A stretch of 5,447 bases of DNA from an uncultured Collinsella sp. (lineage in GTDB: Bacteria; Actinomycetota; Coriobacteriia; Coriobacteriales; Coriobacteriaceae): NCBI GenBank assembly GCA_900551195.1, contig URVD01000126.1, positions 1 to 5,447 of the forward strand, written 5' to 3'. The notes under the pieces were generated by a model. That model was given only the letters and a program-made list of their open reading frames with translations. It was not told the DNA's origin and ran no database searches. The translations under genes and the position numbers were made by a program. Every line of letters starts with the position of its first letter. The first letter of the stretch is position 1. Positions 1-4,997 of this stretch are shown here, in pieces.

Positions 1-49
1 ACACCGCCCGTTGGTTCCAGGCCTAAAGCTGGGTTGAGGTAAGCCATGT
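1..49. other. Window-edge stretch, possible 3' tail of an upstream gene
   Basis: On the + strand the three frames stop at 24-26, 35-37 and 40-42, so any upstream gene contributes only 7 to 13 residues here, too few to identify. The intrinsic terminator that follows at once suggests that a + strand gene or RNA does end here. On the - strand an ATG at 47-45 opens a frame that runs off the window edge, but it has no ribosome binding site. No product is assigned. Confidence 0.3.
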
Positions 50-88
50 AAAGGGGGCGCTCTGCCAACCGGCGGGGTGCCCCTTTTT
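50..88 (+). terminator. Intrinsic terminator with a continuous 17-bp stem
   Basis: Bases 50-66 pair with 71-87 without interruption, counting G-U pairs, around an AACC tetraloop at 67-70. The outer part is AAAGGGGGC against GCCCCTTTT, and the T run at 84-88 closes the 3' side. A GC-rich stem ending in T residues is the classic Rho-independent form for + strand transcription. The A residues at 50-52 could also give it some activity on the other strand. It separates the mocA transcription unit from whatever lies upstream. Confidence 0.75.
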
Positions 89-176
89 GCATCGTGGGCG
101 TGCGGGATAAGCGCTTTCGATGTAGATGCCCCGCGACGCGAGTTATGGGTACGATGGTTTCAGGGGAGGTATCGCC

Positions 177-791
177 ATGAAACTTGGTTGCGTCATTATG
201 GCTTCGGGCGAGGGCAAGCGGTTTGGCTCTAACAAGATGCTCGCCGATATCTATGGCGAGCCGCTGATTGCCCGGACCATCGATTCGGTCCCCGGGGGCT
301 TTGATGTTGTGGTTTCGACGCGTTGGCCCGAGGTCGCTCAGATTTGTGATGACAAGCATTGCCCGTGCGTGCTGCACGATGGCGAGCTGCGCAGCGAAAG
401 CGTCCGTGCGGGCCTTTCGTGGGGAGTCGAACGCAACTGGAAAGGTTGCCTCTTTTTGCCGGGCGACCAGCCACTTGTGAGTTCGGATTCTTTTGAGGCG
501 CTCGCCGGTGCTTTTAAGGCCAACGGCGGCGTCGCGCCCGTGCGTCTTGCCCTAAACGGCGAGCCGGCCTCTCCGGTGCTGTTCCCCGCGAGCTTCTTTC
601 CCAACCTTATGGGGCTTAAAGGAAAGGACGGCGGATCGTCGCTGCTGCGCGGCCGTGCCGATGTCCAGCTGGTCGAGGCACGTGCCTACGAGCTGTGGGA
701 TGTCGACACCGCCAAGGGCCAGCGCCGCGTCTCGGAGCATATCGCCGCCTGCTCGTATTTTGATCGCGTGGCCAACTGCATCAATCAATAA
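177..791 (+). CDS. mocA: MocA/YgfJ-type molybdenum cofactor nucleotidyltransferase
   Basis: Family enzymes transfer a nucleotide, usually CMP from CTP, to molybdopterin, giving the dinucleotide cofactor used by xanthine dehydrogenase-type hydroxylases in the cytoplasm. The 204-residue protein has the family's features in order: the nucleotide-binding loop ASGEGKRFGSNK at residues 9-20, the metal-binding GDQP at 96-99, the pocket motif GEPASPVLF at 128-136, GKDGGSSLLR at 149-158 and WDVDT at 174-178. Length is typical (about 190-210). The ATG at 177 is chosen over an in-frame ATG at 126 because homology begins at once and AGGGGAGGT at 162-170 sits 6 bases upstream. No convincing -35/-10 pair was found in 89-160. 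The hydantoinase gene follows after 9 bases, so the two are probably cotranscribed. CTP rather than GTP use is inferred from the neighbouring xdhC, yqeB and yqeC; MobA-like use of GTP is less likely. Confidence 0.9.
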   Translation: MKLGCVIMASGEGKRFGSNKMLADIYGEPLIARTIDSVPGGFDVVVSTRWPEVAQICDDKHCPCVLHDGELRSESVRAGLSWGVERNWKGCLFLPGDQPLVSSDSFEALAGAFKANGGVAPVRLALNGEPASPVLFPASFFPNLMGLKGKDGGSSLLRGRADVQLVEARAYELWDVDTAKGQRRVSEHIAACSYFDRVANCINQ

Positions 792-795
792 GGAG
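790..795 (+). promoter_or_regulatory. Ribosome binding site of the hydantoinase, overlapping the mocA stop codon
   Basis: AAGGAG at 790-795 shares two bases with the mocA TAA (789-791) and lies 5 bases before the ATG at 801. Ribosomes finishing mocA therefore stop on the next gene's initiation site, an arrangement that favours translational coupling of the two genes. Confidence 0.7.
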
Positions 796-800
796 CAATT

Positions 801-2169
801 ATGATCATCATCAAAAACGGCGCACTCGTGACGCCCCAAGGGCTTCGCCGCGCCGATCTTGCCATGGATGGCGATAAGATCGTGCGGATCGCCGCGGCGA
901 TTGAGCCGGCCGAGGGCGATACCGTCGAGGATGCTGCGGGCTGCTGGGTGTTCCCGGGCTTTATCGATGGGCACACGCACATGCAGTGCTGGACCGGCAT
1001 GGATTGGACAGCCGATAGCTTTGAGACCGGCACGCGCGCGGCTGCCTGCGGCGGCACGACGACCATCGTGGACTACGCGACGGCCGATCGCGGCGTGACC
1101 ATGCCCGATGCCTTGGTCGAGTGGCATCATCGCGCCGACGGCACCTGCACCGCCAACTATGCCTTCCATATGGCGCTTGCCGAGTGGAATGAGCGCAACC
1201 GCGCCGATCTTTCGGCCATGCGCGAGGCGGGCGTGTCGTCGTTTAAGACCTACTTTGCCTACGACCATCTGCGCCTGGACGATGCCGAGACGCTCGAGGT
1301 GCTGGAGGAGCTCAAGCGCGTGGGCGGTATCCTGTGCGTGCATTGCGAGAACGGCACGTTGGTCAACGCGCTGCAGAAGCGCGTGTTTGAGCAGGGTATC
1401 CACGGGCCCGAGGGCCATGCGCTCAGCCGTCCGGACGTGTGTGAGGCCGAGGCCGTGAGCCGCCTGCTGTATCTGGCGCACTTGGCCGGGGACGCTCCGG
1501 TCAACGTGGTGCACCTTTCGACCAAGCTGGGGCTCGAGGCCATTCGCGCTGCCAAAGCGCACGGGCAGAAGAACATCTATGTCGAGACCTGCCCTCAGTA
1601 TCTGATGCTCGACGACACCTGCTATCTGGAGCAGGGCGAGGGACGGCTTTGCGGGCGCCAAGTATGTGATGAGCCCGCCGCTGCGCCATGCCGGTGACCG
1701 TGCCGCGCTGCGCGAGGCGCTTGTGGCTGGCGAGATCGATACTATTGCGACCGATCATTGCAGCTTTAACCTGCACGGGCAAAAGGACCGAGGACGCGAT
1801 GATTTCCGCGCGATTCCCAACGGCGGGCCCGGCGTGGAGCATCGTCCCGTTGCGATTGCCACGAGCTTTGAGGGACAGCTGGGTCCCGAGGATCTGTGCC
1901 GCTTGATGAGCGAGAATCCGGCGCGCGTTTTTGGCATGTATCCGCGCAAGGGCTGTCTTGCCGAGGGCGCCGATGCCGACGTGTGCGTGTGGGATCCGTG
2001 CGCGCGTTGGACGATCAGCGCCGCGACGCAGCATCAGGCCGTGGACTACACGCCGCTCGAGGGCTTTGAGGCGCATGGCCGCGCCAAGGCTGTTTACGTC
2101 AACGGCGTGCTGGCGGCACGCGACGGCGAGCCCACCGGAGCCCAACCCGGCCGCTACGTGCCCCGCTAA
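801..2169 (+). pseudogene. hydA: D-hydantoinase/dihydropyrimidinase-like cyclic amidohydrolase, interrupted by a single-base frameshift
   Basis: These enzymes hydrolyse cyclic amide rings (hydantoins, dihydropyrimidines) with two metals bridged by a carboxylated lysine. The ligand set is visible: H58 and H60 in GFIDGHTHMQ, K149 in SSFKTYFAY, H181 in CVHCENG, H238 in VVHLST, and the final Asp in IATDHCSFN. The first frame reads correctly to about residue 280, then goes to nonsense and stops at 1695-1697 (298 residues). The family sequence resumes in the next frame as DGFAGAKYVMSPPLR and runs to the stop at 2167-2169. Removing one G from the GGG at 1640-1642 restores a colinear protein of 455 residues, a usual family length, with the Asp at 318. 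As written, the first product lacks that ligand and the C-terminal part of the barrel. The rest of the gene shows no decay, so the lesion is recent or a sequencing error. Its setting beside molybdenum hydroxylase accessory genes resembles hyuA/ygeZ of E. coli, suggesting a role in purine or hydantoin breakdown; the substrate is not known. Confidence 0.85.
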
Positions 2170-2182
2170 CGGGAAGACCGCC

Positions 2183-2255
2183 GGGGTAGCTAATTTGGGA
2201 GATGATTTTTTGGGACGGGGTAGCAAAAAGAGCCCCGTCCCAAATTTGCTACCCC
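2183..2255. repeat. Compound palindromic intergenic repeat between convergent genes
   Basis: Two inverted repeats overlap. An inner perfect 12-bp stem pairs 2209-2220 (TTTGGGACGGGG) with 2233-2244 around an A-rich loop. An outer pair matches 2183-2200 with 2238-2255 at 17 of 18 positions. The 3' arms share 2238-2244, so both cannot form fully. The block GGGGTAGC also occurs directly repeated at 2183-2190 and 2217-2224, as if a 23-base unit (seen in reverse at 2233-2255) had been partly duplicated in the left arm. It lies between the hydantoinase stop and the yqeC end and supplies the yqeC TAG. It may act as a two-way terminator, but neither side has a good T run after the stem, so a dispersed palindromic (REP-like) repeat is the alternative. 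Confidence 0.65.
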
Positions 2256-2986
2256 TGGAGGCTGGTGGCGATGAGGGGGCGGTTGAGGGCTGCCTCGAAG
2301 CGATCTGCCATTGTTGGGTCGGCAAGCGTGTCGGCTTGGTTGAGCATGATACGGGCATTGCTGAGGTTCAGCATCTGCAGCTCGGCATTGAGCACCTGGG
2401 CGACGCGCTCTGGGGTGGCAGCGTCGGTGGGCTCGCAGCCGCAGCGCTCGCAGAAGAGCTCGGGGCGGTGGACAACCTCGGTGACGGGCTTGCCCAGCCC
2501 CGAGGCGCCGACGACCCAGACAACGTTTGCCGTGCCGGCGGGAACGACCGGCTCCCAGGCGGCATGTGCCTTGAGCGGGAGTCGCTTGCTGCCATCTGCC
2601 TCGGCCAACACATAGTCAAAGCGCTGCGCCAGCTCGTTGAGCGGCTCGGCGGGGGCGGAGAGCTTGCCTGTCTCCGGGTCCAAGACGCCTGCCTGGCAGA
2701 TGCTTCCGTGCACAAGGCCCGTGCAGGCCTCGCAGGTGCAACCGGGGACATGCGCGGCGCCCGGCTTCCAAGGCGCGGCGTCCAGGCGACGGCTCGACCC
2801 ATCCCATGGCACGCCGGCGACGGGAAACATGTGCGTGGTGGTACAGAGGAGCACGCGGCCGCCAGCGCGCATGAGCTCGAGACCCAGCGTCTTCAGCAGC
2901 GTCGACTTGCCGCCACTGCCGATAATCGCGGTAATGCCTGGCTCGATCCTGAGCGCCGAGACAAGATTGCCGCTAACCGTTTCCAT
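2249..2986 (-). CDS. yqeC: YqeC, selenium-dependent molybdenum hydroxylase accessory protein
   Basis: YqeC proteins are P-loop NTPase-like proteins found with selenium-dependent molybdenum hydroxylases; they are thought to help build the labile selenium cofactor, but the reaction is unknown. In this 245-residue protein a nucleotide-binding loop GSGGKST lies at residues 23-29, TTTHMFP at 49-55, the family signature EADGSKRLPLK at 129-139, and a GTPase-like NQAD at 216-219. Two cysteine clusters stand out: C83, C85, C88 with C97, and C179, C182, C184. Length is near the usual 220-260. The ATG at 2986 is supported by GGCGGTGA (plus-strand 2998-2991), 4 bases before it. The gene diverges from yqeB across 102 bases and converges on the hydantoinase, so it is a separate transcription unit. 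There is no signal peptide or membrane segment, so a cytoplasmic protein is expected. Confidence 0.9.
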   Translation of the reverse strand: METVSGNLVSALRIEPGITAIIGSGGKSTLLKTLGLELMRAGGRVLLCTTTHMFPVAGVPWDGSSRRLDAAPWKPGAAHVPGCTCEACTGLVHGSICQAGVLDPETGKLSAPAEPLNELAQRFDYVLAEADGSKRLPLKAHAAWEPVVPAGTANVVWVVGASGLGKPVTEVVHRPELFCERCGCEPTDAATPERVAQVLNAELQMLNLSNARIMLNQADTLADPTMADRFEAALNRPLIATSLQG

Positions 2987-2999
2987 CTGTTCACCGCCG

Positions 3000-3027
3000 T
3001 ATAATACTGTGATAATAAATAATCATC
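3000..3027. promoter_or_regulatory. AT-rich divergent promoter region for yqeC and yqeB
   Basis: This is the only strongly AT-rich stretch in the window and it lies between two divergent start codons. On the + strand TGTGATAAT at 3008-3016 reads as an extended -10, and an exact TATAAT lies at 3000-3005. On the - strand TATTAT (3006-3001) is a -10 candidate for yqeC. No good -35 was found for either direction, so the exact promoters are uncertain. The overlapping elements suggest that the two directions may compete or be regulated together. Confidence 0.45.
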
Positions 3028-3032
3028 AGAGT

Positions 3033-3050
3033 AGCGGTCGAACCGCTTTT
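3033..3050 (+). promoter_or_regulatory. Small hairpin followed by TTTT in the yqeB leader
   Basis: AGCGGT (3033-3038) and ACCGCT (3042-3047) form a perfect 6-bp inverted repeat with a 3-base CGA centre, followed by T residues to 3050. It lies downstream of the likely + strand start point and about 40 bases before the yqeB ATG. It could be a weak attenuator in the leader RNA or, read as DNA, an operator half-site pair. A 3-base loop and 6-bp stem make a strong terminator unlikely. Confidence 0.35.
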
Positions 3051-3088
3051 GCTCTGCTCAAACCGTAGCACAGGGAGGTGCCCCGGGA

Positions 3089-3883
3089 ATGCTCGTTTAT
3101 GTTCGCGGCGCCGGCGATATCGCCACGGGCGTCGCCGCTCGCTTGGTGCGCGCCGGCGTTTCGGTCGTTATGGCCGATATCGCGGTTCCCACGTGCATCC
3201 GCCGCACAATCTGTTTTTGCGAGGCCATTCGCCTGGGCGAGGTCGAGGTCGAAGGCATTCGCGCTCGCTTGGCACGGACGCCGGCTGAGGCGCTTGAGAT
3301 TACCGAGGCTGGAGACGTCGCCGTTATGGTGGACCCTCAGGCCAAGATGCTCGGCGAGCTGAAACCCGCGGCTGTGGTCGACGCGATTTTGGCTAAGCGC
3401 AACTTGGGCACCACGCGCGACATGGCGCCTGCCGTCATCGCTGTGGGGCCGGGCTTTACCGCGCCGGTTGACTGCGACGCCGTGGTCGAGACCATGCGCG
3501 GGCATTTTCTCGGCCGTGTCATTACCCAAGGTTCGCCCCAGCCCAACACGGGCGTGCCGGGCATTATCGCCGGCTATGGCAAGGAACGTGTTATCCACAG
3601 CCCCGCCGCCGGCGTGTTTCGGTCCGACCGCGCAATCGGCGACATCGTGAGCGCCGGAGACGTGATTGGCTACGCGGGCGATACGCCCATGTGCACGCAG
3701 ATCGATGGCTGTCTGCGCGGGCTTTTGGCGAACGGCGTGCAGGTGACTGAGGGCTTTAAATGCGCCGATGTCGATCCGCGCGGCGATGCCAGCTATATCA
3801 ACTACATTTCGGACAAAGCGACGTCGGTCGGCGGCGGCGTGCTCGAGGCACTCGCTATGCTCACCGATGTCTTTAGAGGATAG
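3089..3883 (+). CDS. yqeB: YqeB, selenium-dependent molybdenum hydroxylase system protein (EF2563 family)
   Basis: Members of this family accompany selenium-dependent molybdenum hydroxylases and YqeC, and are thought to act in maturing the selenium-containing cofactor; the chemistry is not established. The 264-residue protein starts with the family signature RGAGDIATG (residues 6-14), a glycine-rich nucleotide-binding-like turn, then IRRTICFCEAI (37-47), VDPQAK (81-86) and AVGPGFTAP (118-126). The last third (about 168-240; GDIVSAGDVIGYA through VDPRGD) looks like a lipoyl/biotinyl-type barrel-sandwich fold, which is my inference. C36, C42 and C44 form a small cysteine cluster. GGGAGGTG at 3073-3080 precedes the ATG by 8 bases. 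xdhC follows after 9 bases, clearly in one operon. Length matches the standalone family; the E. coli protein of this name is, as I recall, about twice as long. Confidence 0.9.
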   Translation: MLVYVRGAGDIATGVAARLVRAGVSVVMADIAVPTCIRRTICFCEAIRLGEVEVEGIRARLARTPAEALEITEAGDVAVMVDPQAKMLGELKPAAVVDAILAKRNLGTTRDMAPAVIAVGPGFTAPVDCDAVVETMRGHFLGRVITQGSPQPNTGVPGIIAGYGKERVIHSPAAGVFRSDRAIGDIVSAGDVIGYAGDTPMCTQIDGCLRGLLANGVQVTEGFKCADVDPRGDASYINYISDKATSVGGGVLEALAMLTDVFRG

Positions 3884-3892
3884 AAGGCGGCA

Positions 3893-4852
3893 ATGGAAAA
3901 GCTCGATGTTGTGAATGCGGCGCTTGCCGCCCTGCGTGCTGGCGAGACGTGCGAGCTGGTGGTCGTGGCCGGTACGGCGGGGTCGTCCCCGCGCGGTGTG
4001 GGCGCATGGATGACTGTCTTTGCCGATGGCAGCCAAGCGGGCACTATCGGCGGCGGCAAGATTGAGCTCTTTGCGCTGGATGAGGCGCGCGAGCTCCTGG
4101 GCGCGGGACAGTCGCGTCTGGTCCGCTACACCATGGGCGGCGAGAACTCCGATACCGGCATGATCTGCGGCGGAGCCATCTGCCTGTGCTATCTGCGCCT
4201 GGATGTATCGCAGGCGCCGTTGTTCCAGTCGGTTGCCGACATCTTGGCCTATCGGCGCATCGGCGACTTCGTCATCGACTTTGAGCCGTTTATCGCGAGC
4301 GTGCTCGAGGGCGATGTGGCCGAGTACCATGGCGAGGAATCGCGCCGCACCATTGCGGGCTGCCCCGGGCTTTCGCTGGTGGAGGAGGGGAGTAAGGTCA
4401 CCTACACCAACGCCGCCTCCGAGATTCCCACGGCGCACATCGAGACGCTCTGCCCCGAGGGCCTGACCTATATCTTTGGCTGCGGCCACGTGGGCGCTGC
4501 GACGGCTCGCGTGCTCACGGCGGCGGGCTTTGCCGTCGTGGCTTGCGACGACCGCCCCGGCACGCTGACCCCCGATTGGGTGCCCGGTGTCTACGACCGT
4601 CGTCTGGTCGACTACAAGAGCCTGAGCAAGCAGTGCCCCATCGGCCCGCGTGACCTAGTGGTCGTCGCCACGGCGGGTCACAAGTCCGATATCGATGTGG
4701 TGATTCAGGCCATGCGCGCCAAGCCAGCCTATCTGGGCTGCTTGGGTTCGCGCCGTAAGACGGCCTTTGTGCGCGCCCGCCTGGAGCAGGAGGGCTTTAC
4801 GCAGGAGCAGATCGACGAGCTGGCCGCGGCCGGCGTCGTGAAGATCGGCTAA
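3893..4852 (+). CDS. xdhC: XdhC/CoxI family molybdenum cofactor maturation protein
   Basis: XdhC binds the molybdenum cofactor, protects it during sulfuration and passes it to xanthine dehydrogenase-type enzymes. The 319-residue protein shows both family domains. The N-terminal XdhC/CoxI domain has GSSPR (30-34), GTIGGGKIE (50-58) and GMICGG (89-94) with the conserved C92. The C-terminal Rossmann domain has YIFGCGHVG (193-201), the acidic strand end CDDRPG (218-223), VVATAGHKSDID (257-268) and GCLGSRRK (282-289). Both domains are complete. The ATG at 3893 follows a purine-rich GAAGGCGG just after the yqeB stop, giving a 9-base gap and cotranscription with yqeB. In a cluster with yqeB and yqeC its client is probably a selenium-dependent hydroxylase rather than an ordinary xanthine dehydrogenase; that is inferred from context. 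A perfect stem-loop begins 11 bases after the stop codon. Confidence 0.9.
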   Translation: MEKLDVVNAALAALRAGETCELVVVAGTAGSSPRGVGAWMTVFADGSQAGTIGGGKIELFALDEARELLGAGQSRLVRYTMGGENSDTGMICGGAICLCYLRLDVSQAPLFQSVADILAYRRIGDFVIDFEPFIASVLEGDVAEYHGEESRRTIAGCPGLSLVEEGSKVTYTNAASEIPTAHIETLCPEGLTYIFGCGHVGAATARVLTAAGFAVVACDDRPGTLTPDWVPGVYDRRLVDYKSLSKQCPIGPRDLVVVATAGHKSDIDVVIQAMRAKPAYLGCLGSRRKTAFVRARLEQEGFTQEQIDELAAAGVVKIG

Positions 4853-4863
4853 CGCGGTACCTC

Positions 4864-4889
4864 GCGCCCGGGAATCGCTTCCCGGGCGC
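4864..4889 (+). terminator. Perfect 11-bp stem-loop just after xdhC, likely transcript end
   Basis: GCGCCCGGGAA (4864-4874) pairs perfectly with 4879-4889 around a TCGC loop. It starts 11 bases past the xdhC stop, the position expected for a terminator or 3'-end stabiliser of the yqeB-xdhC transcript. There is no T run after it, so it is not a classical intrinsic terminator and may need Rho or only protect the RNA end. Confidence 0.5.
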
Positions 4890-4894
4890 CACGT

Positions 4895-4980
4895 CGGATG
4901 CGCGGCCGGCAGAACTCGCCGCGCATCCGCACGATGCCGCCCTTGCGGGCGAGGGCCCTCGACGACGGCATCGTGCGGAT
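4895..4980 (+). promoter_or_regulatory. Two overlapping perfect stem-loops upstream of caiC
   Basis: A 12-bp stem pairs 4895-4906 with 4918-4929. A 15-bp stem pairs 4925-4939 with 4966-4980 and encloses smaller hairpins (GCCC at 4939-4942 with GGGC at 4947-4950, and the palindrome GAGGGCCCTC at 4951-4960). The right arm of the first stem and the left arm of the second share 4925-4929, so the two compete. The second stem ends only 17 bases before the caiC ATG. If transcribed it could be a switching leader RNA; otherwise it may be a palindromic repeat or protein-binding region. No promoter was recognised within it. Confidence 0.5.
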
Positions 4981-4997
4981 TACCAGGGGATCGACGG

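Noticed and set aside
1..10. ACACCGCCCG matches the universal sequence near the 3' end of 16S rRNA
   Set aside because: The next bases do not continue as 16S rRNA (TCACACC is expected), and no helix 45 or anti-Shine-Dalgarno tail follows. It is a short chance match.
126..176. Upstream ATG at 126 as the mocA start
   Set aside because: The 17 extra residues have no family match and no ribosome binding site, whereas the ATG at 177 has a strong one and starts right at the conserved N-terminus.
1647..1652. CTT TGC as a prfB-like programmed +1 frameshift site
   Set aside because: prfB shifting needs the in-frame TGA and an upstream Shine-Dalgarno-like stimulator. Neither is present, and a single extra G explains the change more simply.
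552..1661. A 369-codon open frame on the - strand
   Set aside because: It is opposite mocA and the hydantoinase, has no recognisable domain, and follows the third-position GC bias of the sense genes.
1931..3004. A 357-codon open frame on the + strand spanning the palindrome and yqeC
   Set aside because: It is out of frame with the hydantoinase in its first part and antisense to yqeC in the rest, with no domain or ribosome binding site.
3026..4489. A 487-codon open frame on the - strand
   Set aside because: It lies opposite yqeB and xdhC, whose motifs are clear. Its translation is low-complexity, rich in Arg, Ala and His, as expected of an antisense frame in GC-rich DNA.
4864..4980. Stem-loops as a bacterial SECIS element or CRISPR repeats
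   Set aside because: No in-frame TGA precedes them within a gene, and the stems differ in sequence with no regular spacers.
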